Assembly (NCBI GenBank): GCA_963210315.1
Contig: OY723273.1
Coordinates: forward strand, 186,001-250,000
Reading direction: 5' to 3'
DNA: 64,000 nucleotides
DNA from: Rhynchopus euleeides
Taxonomy: Eukaryota > Euglenozoa > Diplonemea > Diplonemida > Diplonemidae
Position numbers and translations under genes: made by a program. Below, piece after piece: positions 1-12,877 of the stretch; the stretch's first letter is position 1; each line of letters begins with the position of its first letter. The notes beneath the pieces are model-generated. The model was not told the origin of the DNA. It saw only the letters and a list, made by a program, of their open reading frames with translations, and made no database searches.

Positions 1-1078
1 CACACCGCAACAAAGGTTAGAGGTGTGATTAGCTTCGCCCTGGGGGGTCATGGGTGCGGCAACGCGATCGTCCGCATAACTTATAGCTCCGATGGCCTGC
101 ACAGGTTATTTGGTGGCGTGCAACCCAACCAGACAGTGGCAGGTTTCTCTATAGCACAGGGGGCCTTCGCTCCGGTGCCGAAAAAGTGTCGAACGGTGCG
201 GTTTGAGCGATTCTGAACGGTGTGTTTTTTTTTGGGTTTTTTGGTGCATCTCCTCCGACTCCTCGGAGAGAACAACAACAGCAAAAAAGATGAGGCTGTT
301 GTTTGGGCTCGCCAAATCCGGGCAAAAACAAAAGCAACCCCGCAGCCTGATGAGGATGTTGGATTTGTTGCCCAAGCGCTGCCTCCTATCTTGTTGACAC
401 TGACAGGAGCCCTGTTGCAGTAAAAAAACAACACCCAAACATTTTCCCGAAATCACGCCGGTACAGTGAAGATCCACGCAGGGGCAGCAGAGCCCCCCAC
501 ACCCCCAGTGCACCACATGGTGTGCTACCTGCGTCCACCTCCCAATAGGACGAATATGAAAACTGACTGAAGAAAGGGTGAACGGGATGGGGGGGGGGGG
601 GGGGGGGGCGGGGCCAGAGGGGGGCGGTGGTGCTGCGTGGGGAAGGGGAGCAGGCTTGTTGCATGGTGGTCGTATCATAGCCGCGAGAGGCAAGGCTGCA
701 AGAGATAGCCTTCGGCCTCTGTCCTGAGAGAATTACAATGGACGCTTCCACCCGAGAAAGTAAAGAACTGCCCTGCGTGGCAAGTGGTGTGTCCCTGCTC
801 GGAGCGGGACGCTGGCCTATGGGCATTGAACGGTCGGCTAGGGTCCCGCCCCTCCCAGGTGCCACAGACGCCTTCCAAAGAAGACCCACGTATCCTTGCG
901 GATATGCGTCAGGAAGGCATGAAGCTCCTCACGACAAGGCAGCTGAGGGCGAACTGATATCCGTTGAGCAGACACTTGTGTCTCCAGGCTGTGCGCCCAG
1001 GCCTTCTGAAGTGGCGTAAAGGTGTCAAATCCCAATTATTTTGGGCCGCACGATTTGCCTTCGTTTTGGCACCGCTTT
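1..1078. other. Spacer downstream of the protease gene
   Basis: I see no gene here. The stretch holds a long G homopolymer near 590-608. At about 955-1010 there is a copy of the dispersed motif (CACACTTGTGTCTC then AGGCTGTG) that recurs near 11475, 23910 and 27410. The open frames here are short, overlap on both strands and resemble no family. Confidence 0.6.
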
Positions 1079-3463
1079 TTAACTAAAATTCCAACGTTGT
1101 TTGGGCACACAGGTACGTTCAAGCCCAACCATCCTTGCCCGGTCCGTTGCCGTCATGGCATGGCCGCGGTCTTCAGAAAGAGCATAGGTCCCTGATAACC
1201 TCCCATCGTAGGGCACAAAGGGTGACGACACTGCAGGCACGACACTGGGTGCAGCAGTACGAGACAACCCAGCCGGTGCCCTCTGGAAGGCGTTGTACGT
1301 GTCAGTGGCACGATACGTCGTCTGCTGCGTGGGGACCCTGCTCGAGAGGCCTGCCGAGACGCCTGACATGCTGGGAGCACCTGACGAGACACCTGCCATG
1401 AGGGGTGGTGGGGATGCGCTCGAATCACCAAAAAAATCCTACAAGCAACGCTGCTGCCCGACACAGGCACACACAGGCCAAAAGGCTCCTCTCCACACAC
1501 TCAGACGAGCCTGAACACCACGCCTCGCACGAACACAACACAAAGGCATACCTGGCCTTGCTGTCTGCGGGCGTTGATACACCCGTGGAGACTGCACCTG
1601 CCCTATCCTGCCATGCGCGAACATCCGCCCACCGAAGACCTGCTCCGGACCCGAGGTCGCCGTGGGCAGCTTCCCCGTCAGGCTCGGGACGCTCCTCCTC
1701 ACATCCTGTGGCGACATCGGCTGCGACCTCTCTGATGCCAGTGCCCCCGACAGTGTCGAGACGTCCGCTGCTGGGGGCGGCGGGGGGGTCAGCACAGCGC
1801 CCTTCGCCTCGGCCCACCTGGAGGAACCGAGATACGACGCCATCGGATCCTCGGCAACGCGGGACCGGGAGCTCCGCGACGACCTCTCATAAGCCTCCTT
1901 CAGCATCGCATCCTCGGTGCGCTGCTCCTCCCGTGTCAGCTCCTCCTGGGGCCGCTTCCCCAGCGTCGCTGCATGGCTGGCACCCCGCGACGCCCTGGCG
2001 CTGAACTTATCCCCCACATCACGCCCAACTGTAGCTGCCGAGGGATACACTGGGGGGTCACTTGCTCGGGGTATGTAAGCCGATCGTGACAGGGGCACCT
2101 CGCTGCGCACCCCGCTCCTCCTGGAGTCGAGATGCGACGACAACGGATCTTCAGAAGGGCGGGACCCGGGGCTGTACTTCGACGAACGCGGCTTCTCGAG
2201 GGGATCCTCCATAACAGCCTCGGCGGGCAGCTCCTCTCTTGCCAGCGTTCGGCTCAGCGGCTCTGTGCCAAGGGGATCCCCCAGCAACTGGGGCCGCTTA
2301 TACTGCGCAGCCCTCTCTTGCCGCCACACCTCCTCCTTGAGGGCACGCTCCTCCAGCAGGGCCTCGGTGACCCGTGCGGCCAGCTCCTCCTTCGGTGTGG
2401 GGGGTGCTGCGCGTGTCCTGTAGAACAGCAAGCAGGGCTGGTACATCCCCTCGCGGATGTGCGTCGTGACGCCCTGCATGTCATGGCTCACGTTGCGCAC
2501 AAGCGAGTCGTCGATGAATACCCACACCGGGGACTCCTCCTCCTCGTTGAGGAAGTACGACACATAGTGGCACCCCTTATAATAGCACACGATCCCTATC
2601 AGCTGTGCGTGCGCCTCGTCGTCCTTCAGAGAGGCAAACTGTGGGTGCGCCTTGAGGTTGATCTTTTCATAAAGCAGCTCCGCGACCCGGCTGAGCTGCT
2701 TCAGCGGAGCGGATGCGGTGTTCCACACGAGACCCAGCGCCAGGACAGACGGGAGCTGCAGGACCTTGTCCTTCACCTCCGCGCGGAGCTGGCAGAGCTC
2801 CCCACTGCGCGTCTCCCTGTCGCATGTGACACTCTCGCCGTATGTATGGGCAAACGGCTGAAGCAGGTTGATGCGTGACTCCATAAAATCTTTTAGATCC
2901 GCACGGAACAGTGTCGATGCGGGAAGATATGTGACATAAGTCCAGAATCGCCGCGAGGTCCCGCCTTCACCGCAGGGGCGGCAGGTTGGCGTCTTTTCGA
3001 GGTATAGCCCGAGGAGGGTGTGCAGCCAGCAGTCCCGGTCGGAGCAGGTGTCGTCAGGACCCATGTCGGGGTGCAGGCGGCCCAACAGCATCTCATAGGC
3101 CTCTGTTGCGTCATTCATGTCTCCGAGATTGAACGTTCTGCATCTCTCGAGTTTGCCAACAGCAAGGCTGTGACGGAGCAGCCTTCCCCTCCCCGAAACC
3201 ATGTGAGAGCTTTCCTGCTCCTCGCGAAACACCTCGGCGGTGGCACACACCACGCAGTCTGGGCTGACCCTGCACCCATCACGCTCGCGGTGCAGCTGCA
3301 CCCCCTCCGACAGCAGCCTGTTTGAGAAGTCGGGGATGTGCCGCAACGCCTGCAGCACCACGTTGAGGAAACAGTTGTTCTCCCCCGGCAGGTTGGCCAG
3401 GCCACGCTCACTCCGCGGTGGGGCGCTTGGCGCACGCCGCTTGTAGATGGGGAGGTCGTCCAT
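1079..3463 (-). CDS. Ubiquitin-specific protease (peptidase C19 family), two exons
   Basis: This is a predicted deubiquitinase that cleaves ubiquitin from protein substrates. The coding exons are 3463-1552 and 1392-1079, joined by a 159-base intron (donor GTATGC, acceptor CATGGCAG, phase 1). The product is 741 residues. The Cys box GLANLPGENNCFLNVVLQAL puts the catalytic Cys at residue 31. The His box is GCHYVSYF (His about 299), followed by WVFIDDS. Cys pairs near 161/164 and 214/224 could form the usual zinc ribbon of the fold. The PGxNxCFLN form of the Cys box resembles the USP53/54 branch, some of whose members are inactive, yet both Cys and His are present here. The C-terminal half is low in complexity, rich in Ser, Arg and Pro, and carries a repeated EDPL/EDPM motif. 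I chose the Met at 3463 because the domain starts about 20 residues later. An in-frame Met at 3505 would add only a Pro-rich extension. Confidence 0.85.
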
Positions 3464-4654
3464 AGAACGGACGGGGGTGGGGGTGGGGTGGGGAAAAGAC
3501 AGCACACACAGCTCCAGAGGGGGTGGGTGTGTGGGTGTATGCGGGGGGCCGTTGGCGGTGTATTTGGGTTCCTGGGTGGTGGCGGTAGCGGTGTATCAGG
3601 CACAAAAGGGCTGGCAGAAGAGATGTCCTCAGTTGGAGAGGGTCAACAGTTCGAGATCGAGGGGGGGGTAAAGAGTAGAATGTAGAATCGATTGTCCCAC
3701 CGGACCACGGTATTAAAAATCCACGCGTGGGGGAGGGGGGGGGAACCGTTGTTTGCCCTGCTACGTCCTGCATGTTGGAGATCGAGGGGGGGGGGGGGGG
3801 GGAGGGGTCGGGAGAGGGGGAGGGTCAGCTCGCAGCAACACGATCACGATCTAGGGGCAAGCACCCGGTGGCTGGCAAAAGCGTAGCAAACCGTGGCTTC
3901 CTTTCTTCTTCTTCCCGACCTCTGCACCTTCTTTGCCTTCCTGATGCTGTGACACCTCCTACTCCACCTCCAGAGCCCTGCTGCCTTGATGCGCATGCGG
4001 AGGGCATGGGAATCTGAAACACGGGATGGGCAAATCGACACAAATGTGCCCCTCCCACCCCCACCCCTGCCACACCCAGACTTGGCCTGATAAACTCATG
4101 TGCCCTGACAAAGCCACGTCTGTCTCGAGGCTGGGTTCTGGATTAGAGGCGAAAAACTTCCACCCCTCCACCCACACACACACACAGGTGAGCCTTTTCC
4201 TGTTCAGTGTAGGACACACCAAGCTAACTCTGGTGCCGCCTGCACTGCTTCATACGCACTGTGTGAAGCGCAGCCCAGCCACGACCTACCCCCTGTGGCA
4301 ACAGGGGCCCCGGTGACTCGTCGGGTCAGGGGCGGGGTGGAGTCGGGTGGTGGGAGGGCAGCACTGCGCTCGCAACTTCACAAGATGCGGTCTGCCCAAA
4401 GGACCGGATCTGACTCGCGGGCGGACCATCACTCGGGGCCTTCGCTCTGTGACACTGTGTGACAAAAACTGTCGGCTCGGCACACATTGTGTGGCGCAGC
4501 GCCCTCTCCTCCACGTCTGAGCGAAGAAGGTCTCCCACTAATTCGGCGGGCCAGATTGGGCTCGTCAGTCGGATGCCCGGAGTGCAGTGGAATAGGACTG
4601 GGCTGCGCATCGTGTGGTGTTCATTCAACAGACACACCCGGGGGCTGGGGGCGG
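3464..4654. other. Spacer between two minus-strand genes
   Basis: No gene is supported here. The stretch contains several G runs (3660-3670, 3738-3750, 3788-3802) and a CA-rich tract near 4170-4190. On the minus strand the 45 bases before the protease start codon are almost pure pyrimidine. Confidence 0.55.
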
Positions 4655-7600
4655 TCAGCCCCTCGGCAGGGGGTGTGGCGACATGTCGTGTTCGGCCTGC
4701 CTGCGGAGTGACTCTGGGTCCTTCTCCTCGAAGTTGACGTGGGCCTCGGATGCGGTGGTCAGCCCCTCAAACTTCGCACTGGCGTCCTGCTGGTGGCTTT
4801 GCAACTGGTGCATCCAGTCACGCCCCTTCACGACGTTCAGCCAGTTGCTTTCTGAATGCACCTCGTCGAACAGCGTGCGCTGCACCGTGGACTTCTGCAA
4901 ATTCAACGCACGCTCCAAATCGGTGTCGCTGTCCGAACGCACGGATGCTGAATCCTGTAGAACAAAAAAATGGCGGTGTCAGTGGCTACTACTCCGGTGC
5001 GATGGCAGTGCCAGAGGTCCCCCTCCTTGCGATAAGCACGCTCTCCCTCTCCCCTCCCCCTCCCCACCTCCCACCCACGAGCAAGACAAAGGAATCGGTG
5101 CGACAACACCTCTCTTGCTCGGCAGAGCGAGACCCACCTTTCCCGATCCGGGCATCCATGCTGCCCTTTCAGACCCCTAACAAAGATGCCGATGGCGACT
5201 GGCAGTGACTGGTGCCAGCCCGTCTCACAAACTCTGATTTGCACCGTACCCGCTGCTGGTGCAGCAGAGGCATACCTCCATGGAGAGCCTCAGGTGGTGG
5301 AGCCTCTGTTCGTACTCCCCGAACGACTCGCACACTCCCCCGAAGGACGGCATGTAGTAGGGGTTGCCGTGCAGCCACTCCAGCTGCGTGCGCTGCACCT
5401 CGCCCAGCCGCGACCACCGAGTCGCGCGCAGCTCTTCGAGCTCGAGCTCCGTAAATTCGGCATGCTCCTGGGGGCGGCCTTGGTCTGTGGGCGGCACAGG
5501 CCCCGCTGCCAGCAGGCGCCTTGCCCTTCGCATCGCCCACACCTGCCAGGTGGGTGGGTTGGTATTGGGTGTGTGGGTCTGGGAGCCGTCGCGTATGTGT
5601 GGGGTGGAGGGATGGGGGTGGGGGGTGGGGGGTGGGGGGAGGTTGCTGTCTGGTGTCGATCTGCCGCTTTGCTCGTCCGCACCCGCACCCCTCCCCGAAC
5701 CCTGTGCAGGCAGCAACCGAACCCTGGGAAGGGCGGTGCGCTTGCGAGGAGGTATCACGCATGCCCGGCATCGGGGCACCCGTGCGGGGCATTGCTGTCG
5801 CCCCGGCGGACGCCTTTTATTCAGGCTCTGAAAAGAGAAGACTGACGACACGTGCGAAAACACGCGATAATTGTATTGACAACAGTATTTTGAAGTTGGC
5901 GCGTTGAACCTTTTTTCCTTTCCGATCGGGCCCTGTTTGATGACGTGCAGAATGCACCGAGCCAACAAACCCCGCAAAGCCAAAACCACACGGCTCTACC
6001 GCACTGATCGCCGCTGGACACACCCATCGTTTGTTATGATTGACGGTGCCCCCCCAGGCTCAGGGGTGGTGCCTGTGATACATCACTTTCAGGTCCGCAC
6101 GCTCCCCCGCCTCCTGGGCCGCAACGCCACAGCGCCCCTGCGACAGGGACACGAGCAGCCAGCACGCCGCCTCCACCGCCTCGCCTGCCGTGCAGCCCAG
6201 CAGGGCCACCACCGTGTTGGACAGCTGGCTCTCCTTGAGACCCTTCAGGCGCAGCACGCCTGTGCTGCCACCCACCACGGTGCTGGCGGCGTGGCTGAGC
6301 CGCTCGCTCTCGCGGAGCGACTCTGCAGCACAGGCAGCGTAGGACACACGCGCGTTGCGCTCGAACAGGTCAACCTGTGACCTCGCCGAGGCCTCGCTGC
6401 GCTCTGCTGCATCCAGCTCCAAGCGCTCCGGCGGCAGGTTGCCTTCTGGCGGCGCGTCGGGGCGTGGGGCAGGGGCAGCCGCAGCAGGCGGGCCGCACAT
6501 CATGCGCACCAGGTCGGCGCGGCAGGCAGCCTCCTCGCGGATGAGCAGCCTGCGCCCCACGTTGAGGGCGCGCACCACCTCCGTGCGCTCGGCACGCAGC
6601 TCCTCCAGGCGCAGGCGCTGGGGGGTCTTGCGCGGCTTCGCGATGCACCGCTCCATCGTCGCTGCAGCCGCAGCGGCTGTCTCGAAGGCCATCCTCTCCA
6701 GCAGCTCCTCCTGTGGGTGCGGCAGGCAAATCACCCGAGAGCAGCGTCGCGCAGGGCACGGCACGGCATACCTCCTTGAGCATGCAGAGCTGCTGCTGCT
6801 GCAGGAACTGCCTCTGCCTGCGTGAAGCATAGGCGCGGTAGGCGCGCTGCAGCAGCACGGCTGCGACATCCTCGCAGTCGTAGAAGTGGATTGCCTCCAT
6901 CAGCTCGGCGGCACGCTGCTCCCGGTGTGCCGTGGCGAGCAGCTTTGTGACGGTGCGCCTTGCGAGGCTGGTGCGCATGAAGCGCTGCAGCGTGAGGACT
7001 GCGTTGGCCTCAACAAGCCGAGACAGCTCCGCTTTGTAATGCGCCTGCAGGTCGACACGCGACATGCGCTGCCGCCCCGACCGCAGCAGCACGGCATCAC
7101 CCGACAGCCGGTGCCGCGCAAACGCCTGCACCATGCCGGCGCACCGCTGGGTGTATCGCTGCTCGCTGGCTTCCAGCGCGTCCTCCATCAGGAAGGTCCG
7201 CATGGAGGGCCCGCATGTCGCAAAGCACACACCCCACAGCAGGGCGGTGAGGGGGCGCTGCTCCACCACATAACAAGACGACTCCGATGACTCCTGCAAA
7301 CAGGGCGGATGCATTGTACATGGCAGCCCCCACACCCCACACCCCACCACCCACCTCCTCTCCCACCCCCCCCCTCCCTCCCCCGAACACAATAACCCCA
7401 CGCCCAGCAGAACAGCATACCGCCTCATCGCGCACAAGCTTGAACAGCCGGTTCAGGTGGTGTGTGGGATGCGGGTCATAACACGCAGTGACGGATGCCG
7501 GGGCACACTCCTTCGACACAGCGTAGAGGTGCCGCAAGCCCACCCAGTGATCTGCCGACGGCTGCCCCGCCTGGCAGTCCGCCTCCGCAACACGGAACAC

Positions 7601-10228
7601 GGCATTGACGTAGGACAGGTCGTCCACATCTGCAACGCCATACAGGGCAGCCTCCTGCGATGCAGCCTCAGACGCCGCAATGGCTCTGACAACCTCCTCC
7701 TTCTGCCGCATCAGGTTATGGTAGCTCGCAACCGCCTGGCGCCGCTCCTCCTCCGCACGCGCCTTGGCAGCCTCGTTGCACCGCCTCACCCACTCAAACC
7801 CCTCCGCCTGGGCCCCACCCGCCGCCTCCAGCAGTTTCTGCAGCAGCGGGCACCCCACGCCCTCCACCCTGTCGATCACCGCCTCCAGCGCAGCCACCTC
7901 CGACGTCGACAGCGCCCCGTCATCCTTGAGGAACTTCAGCTCCGCACGCATCACCTCATCCTCAGACAGGGGGCGCTCCTTCCCGCCGAAGGGGTACTCC
8001 CCGAGGCACAGGGGGTAGCCGTGCCTGAGGTGGGCTGACTCCTCGGCCCTCTCGCGCAGCCTCTGCAGGTATGCCTGCATGCGGTGCGCCGCGAGGGATC
8101 TGGGGCGGAGGAGACCGAAGGAGAAGGCGAGGGTCTTCTCCGCGTCGCACAGCGAGGTGGTGCGGTTTAGCCCCACCCGAACACGACCCTCCTTCCCCCC
8201 GCGCTTCTTCGCAGACACGGCGCGCGGCTCGAGCAGCTCATGCAGCTCCGACGCGACAAAGCGGTACCACGCCAGGGTGGGTGCTGCTGCCTTCGGGATA
8301 AACTTCATCCTCTCGATCCCCAGCCTCGACAGCATCGAGGCAAGCCTCGATGTGGCTGAGGACCCCAACCCTCTCGGGATCAAGTCATGGCTCGTGACAT
8401 ATGCATGCACGGGCAGGCCACGGAGGACGCCCCGATCTGCATCCCCATCTGCCGCAGTGAACACCTTCGGCGCACCGTAGGTCCGAACGGTGGATGGAAT
8501 GACATCCGACCTCCTTTGGTTTGCATAGAAAACCCCCAGGAGCAGAGAGCACGCCCCGCCGAGGGAATGCCCGCAGAACGACACGCTGAGCGGGCGTGCC
8601 ATGGAGATGGCGTGCTGCCGCAGGATGGGATCCACCTCGCTGTACACCTCCCGTGCCCCTGTGTAGAACCCCTCGTGGCATTTCATGGTGGTGCGCACAG
8701 CGCACGCCTCCCCTGGGATGCGGAGGCGGACAGGGGTGTACATCGCATCTCGGTAGATATCGTAGGTGTTCTGCGTGCCTGCCACGGCAACCTCCACGAC
8801 ATGCGGCGCGTCCCGCCTGCAGAGCACAACCCACCCCGGCACAGACTGCGGGGTGTAGTTCCCCGCATCCCCTAGGGATGCGACCCGCTTCCCCAGCTCA
8901 CGCCTCCGCCTCTTCAGTCCAACCTCCCCTGCAGACAGCAGCACCGACAGCCCTGGCGAGCCGTGCCGAATCCGGGTGGGCGTCTCATGCCCTGCCCGGG
9001 CCCTGCTCCTGCAGTGCCCCAGCCAGAGGTGGGACAGCCCGTGGTACCCCGTTGGGTTGTTGTGGAGGAGGTCGACCTGGCGGGATCTGGGGTGGCGTTT
9101 TTTACGGAGGCTGAGCAGGGGAGGGGCGTGCTGCGGCGGTCTGAAGAGGTCCGTTGGGGAGGTGTCTTCGTCATCCTCCGGTGAGGAGATCTCGGAGGCG
9201 GTGGTGGAGGTGGAGGAGGGGGTGCAGGCGAGCTCCGCCACGGCGTGGAGCCGGTCGACATCGAGGGTGGAGTTCCCCAACACATCCCACACCTCCCGGG
9301 TGCACGTCTCGACCACTCCGAGGTAATCATAGAGGCGTGCCTCTGACACGTTCGCCCTCTCGATACACCCCGAGATAAGGCTGCCCCTCCCAGGTGTGCT
9401 GGCGGCCGCCCCCCCTGCCCCTGCCCCTGCCCCTGCCCCTGCCGCCCCGCGCACCGCCTCCGCCGCGCCCCCCCACATGTCAGCCCCGGTCGGCACCGCA
9501 TACGCCGCCTGCGCCAGCAGGCAGTGGAGGAGGGCGTCGTGGCTGTCCCGACACCCCGCCACCCCCCCAGCGGCAGCACTCCCCGGGCGGGACCCAGCGT
9601 CGGCAGGCAGTGGGGCAGGCTCCGCCTTGGGCGAAGGAGGGGGCGGCGGGAGGGCTGTGGTGGGTGGTGGTGGTGGCGGCGGTGTTGGTGGTGGTGGTGG
9701 TGGTGCGGCGGGTTCGGGGCGGAGGAAGGCGCTGCAGAGGAGAGCGGTGTGGCGGCAGTGCGGCGGGATGGCTGCCTGCGAGAGGGCGCGGATGACGGCG
9801 AGGGGTGGGAGGCGGGGCGGTGGTGGTGGTGGTGGTGGTGGTGGTGGCGGCGGCGGGCGGTGTCGCGCCGCGGCGGCCCGCTCCTCCTCGCTGCGCCTGC
9901 GGCGCAGCGAGGCTGCGCGGATTGCCTGCTGCACCTCGTCGTCATCCAGGAGGCCCTGCAGCTCCGCCATGCGCCTGTTCTCCTCCTCGAGTCTCCGGAG
10001 GTCGCCCGACATCTTGGCGATGTCGCGCCCCCGCTCCCTGATGGTCTCGCGTGCGGCGTGCAGCCCCTCCGCGTCATCGCCGAGGCGGCGTGCGGCGAGA
10101 CGCAGCTTCCGGTTCTGGATGCGCAGGTCGGTCAGCTGTGTGTTCACAGAGCTGGGGTCGAGTGAAGAGGGTGCGGCGGCTGCTGAGGTTGCGTCTGCCG
10201 CAGCAGGTTCGGCAGGGAGGGGTGCCAT
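4655..10228 (-). CDS. Coiled-coil, class 3 lipase and IQ-motif protein, five exons
   Basis: This is a predicted cytosolic lipase-like protein of 1506 residues. Exons are 10228-7421, 7293-6772, 6710-6087, 5542-5276 and 4954-4655. All four introns are phase 0 (127, 61, 544 and 321 bases) with donors GTATGC, GTATGC, GTGATG and GTATGC. The N-terminus is a charged coiled coil (about residues 30-120) followed by a polyproline run and more Pro-rich sequence. The class 3 lipase domain spans about 470-650, with the nucleophile elbow GHSLGG (Ser 555), an upstream VAVAGTQN segment, and SHDLIPRGL as candidate Asp region. After exon 1 come two IQ-like helices (TLQRFMRTSLARR and LLQRAYRAYASRR), expected to bind calmodulin or a similar light chain. 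The last exons are helical and unrecognised. The splice model rests on reading frame and consensus sites. Only intron 3 is long with a weak donor, so that junction is the least certain. Class 3 lipases hydrolyse acylglycerols; the actual substrate is unknown. Confidence 0.82.
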
Positions 10229-11528
10229 GGTGGGGGTGGAGGGAGGGGGGGCAGGGGGCAGGTGAGGCGGAGAAGGGGCTGTGTGGAATAAGGCATGTGG
10301 GGGTGTTGGGTGTGGTGTGTTTGGTGGTGGGGTAGAGAAAAGGTAAAGGGATTTAAGGGATAGGGTGGGGTTTGGACTCCCGCCCGCCCGTTGTGCAAAG
10401 GCGGTGTGCTTCTATGATGGTATTTACGATCTGGTGATTGGGCCTATAGGGTCCCTGGGAACATCCCTGTGCGAGATGGCAGTGTAATCTCGGGTGATCC
10501 GAGATAGAAGTTAGTACACACTGCGAAACAACCGGTTGGTGCCACCTGCGCTGATTCGCCCTGCTGCATGTCATGCGCAGCAAAAGACAGATACCTGTGA
10601 TGATCCCTGGCAGGACGGAAAAAGGGGGGTCGGTGGGGGGTTTACCATTATATAGCATGACAGGCGGAGAGAGCATCCTTTTGCGGGGCGTCAGAGTAAT
10701 CTCGGGTGGTCCGAGAGAATTACCGATGCACACGATGCGAAAGTACGGGGTGGTGCCACTTTGCGGGGAGTCCAAGATGCGAATCCTGCACCACGGAGAA
10801 CCGGGGTAAAAGGGGAAGCGTGCCCTGGAGACCTTCACCGTGGTCGAGGAGCTGGACAGCCCCTGAAGTGAGAGAGTCACACATGCAAGGGCACCTTCGT
10901 GGAACGCGCCACACGGGCGATCATGATCACACCTCCCGACTCCTTTCTGCTCGCGGCCAAGTGGACTGGCTGGGGTACCAGCGGGGCTGTGAAGTACTTC
11001 GCGACTTCGCTACGCTTCGTCGCTCGTAACTGATAACAATACAACTGTCCACAAAAACTCGGTGTGCGGGTGGGGCGGCAGCGGGGGTGTGGGGTCAGTG
11101 GGGGAGCCAGCGGCTGGCTATTCCCACATCCTCTGCACGGCTGCTGGCAAATTCTGCCTTCCAGGCGGCGACGGTGGCGGTTGTTGCGGGGTGATGAACA
11201 ACGTCGAGAGCAGTAAAAGGCACAAAAGACCACCCCACCCCCCCCCACCACCCCCCTTCACTCCGAGTTCAGATCGACACACGTTGTGCGGGATGTGGCG
11301 TGGGGTGTGGCCGAACCGGAGGGTTGACCCAGTTCAGCCGAGTTCAGAAAACCGGACACCTTTCGCTTGACGGTATAAAACAGAAAACACCCCCGTTCAG
11401 TGAACTGCAAACTACAGCGCGCTTGGGGGACCAAGCTTTCTTGGCAACCTTCTATATCTTTATTCTCAACACGGTTGCGCACACTTGTGTCTCAGGCTGT
11501 GGTAAGGCCTGTGGCATTTAAGGCGATA
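10229..11528. other. Spacer with degenerate hairpin repeats
   Basis: No gene is supported. Two degenerate direct repeats of about 70 bases (near 10475-10545 and 10690-10760) each contain a small hairpin, TCTCGGGTGATCCGAGA in the first. A palindromic segment CTTCGCGACTTC...GTCGCTCGTAAC lies at about 11000-11030 and recurs near 27500. A further copy of the dispersed CACACTTGTGTCTC motif lies near 11475-11515. Confidence 0.45.
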
Positions 11529-11723
11529 CCTACCACCCCCCGTGTATATGTCACCCCCCAAAAGGGGTGTGTTTATGTCACCCCCAGGCGGCCCTGGCGG
11601 GGGGTGACATGCACTAACCTGCCACCCCCGTGTATATGTCACCTCCTAAAAGGTGTGTTCATGTCACCCCCCTCCCGATTTTTGCACCTGGGGGTGGGTG
11701 ACATATACACGGGGGGTGGTAGG
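11529..11723. mobile_element. 195-bp TA-flanked MITE
   Basis: The ends are inverted repeats of about 27 bp beginning CCTACCACCCCCCGTGTATA. A TA dinucleotide directly flanks both ends (11527-11528 and 11724-11725), as expected of a Tc1/mariner-type target duplication. Inside are further copies of the ATGTCACC motif in both orientations. It has no coding capacity. Confidence 0.75.
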
Positions 11724-11812
11724 TACTCCAAAAAGCGTAAGTCATCCGGTTTTCTTCTTCACTTCGCGACTTCCCCCCACTCCGTCGCTTGTAAATCGTA
11801 AAAAAACACACA

Positions 11813-11919
11813 GGGGGTCTTCGGTGGTCGTCATTCCTCGTCAATCTTCGTCAGTTTTCAGCGAATTCGACAGGAATTGCACCAGAAATGCACTGACGAC
11901 CACCCCGTAGCGAAGACCC
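11813..11919. mobile_element. Short inverted-repeat element, GGGGTCTTCG family, copy 1
   Basis: The left end GGGTCTTCGGTGGTCGTCA pairs with the right end TGACGACCACC...CGAAGACCC, with seven extra bases in the right arm. Related elements lie at 12326, 12558, 14066 and 24675. They are non-coding. Confidence 0.6.
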
Positions 11920-11942
11920 TCACACACTTGGGGGAAGAGACA

Positions 11943-12300
11943 CAGGCTTGCTTTGGAGGCGTAGCGGCAGGGCACAGGCACCTCCGTCCCATAGCGTTTG
12001 CGGCGGCAGCAGGGGTGGACCCAGGTGGGCGCCGGCATGTCGCCAGGATCAAAAACAGGCACACGCGATATCACAACACAGGTTTGGTTTTATCTCTCGG
12101 TCCCCTCGCTACCAGTCACAGCACGTCAGTCAGAGAGGGGAAGTGGGCTGTGGCTCACCGTTTCTCACTCAGTCACATCTGGTAGCGAGGGCCCCCGGGG
12201 GAAAAAAAAAGGCAAAAGATCACCTTGCGTGCGTGGCTGTGTGCATCACAGCTACACAAGGCATGGGTTAGGGCGCAGTTAGAGAGTGCAGTGAGTTGGG
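11943..12300. repeat. Direct repeat, left copy, of the NTF2-like gene duplication
   Basis: Two blocks in this interval (GGCTTGCTTTGGAGGCGTAG onward, and the GCATGGGT(T/C)AGGGCGCAG block) are repeated at 13515-13765 with few differences. Each copy lies 0.6-0.7 kb downstream of one of the two NTF2-like genes on the minus strand. The genes and their 3' flanks were therefore duplicated together as a unit of about 1.5 kb. Confidence 0.7.
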
Positions 12301-12325
12301 ATGCTGTGAGAGGGAGAAAAGATAA

Positions 12326-12440
12326 GGGGGTCTTCGCTAGGTATATTCTTCGTCGATCTTCGTCAGTTTTCAGCTAATTTAAAACAAGAAATGTGCCAAA
12401 AAAATGCACTGACGGCCACCTCCCCGTAGCGAAGTCCCCC
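12326..12440. mobile_element. Short inverted-repeat element, GGGGTCTTCG family, copy 2
   Basis: The ends are GGGGGTCTTCGCTA and TAGCGAAGTCCCCC, a 14-bp inverted repeat with one mismatch. Flanking 9-mers AAAAGATAA and AAAAGAAAA match at 8 of 9 positions, which may be a target duplication, but the A-rich context makes this weak. Confidence 0.6.
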
Positions 12441-12557
12441 AAAAGAAAAAATGGAGATGAAAATGAAGCAAAGCGCATGCCGCCAATGCGGCACGCACAC
12501 CGAAGCGAACACACTCACGCTCACACACAGGACACGCGGAGGGGGATGGGTACTCAA

Positions 12558-12671
12558 GGGGGCCTTCGCTATCCGGCAAGACTCGGCAATCTTCGGCGAG
12601 TGTTTCTCGACAAAAAGGAGGAGAAAAGCACCAAAAACGCGCCTTCATGATGCACGACATAGTGAAGGCCC
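12558..12671. mobile_element. Short inverted-repeat element, GGGGTCTTCG family, copy 3
   Basis: The ends are GGGGGCCTTCGCTA and TAGTGAAGGCCC. The interior resembles copy 4 (CGGCAAG..C.CGGCAATCTT, then GGAGAAAA.CACCAAA). It is non-coding. Confidence 0.55.
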
Positions 12672-12877
12672 TGTTAAAAATCAAACGCATCACACAACGG
12701 GGGGTTTGCGTGGGTGAATAGATCACATGTCAGCACCGAGAGCCACCACGTGGTGCCTTGTATCTGATGGAGTTTCATGATCGAAGCATGCACAGGCGGC
12801 GTCACACGCTGCCAAGCAAAGCGTGAAGAAAATTCGGATGGGCCACGGCCCGCACCCGTCATCCACGCATCGCCCTC

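Noticed and set aside
10470..10760. Degenerate hairpin repeats as possible snoRNA genes
   Set aside because: Only two diverged copies exist, with no clear C/D boxes or ACA/AGA spacing, so I list the repeat but not an RNA gene.
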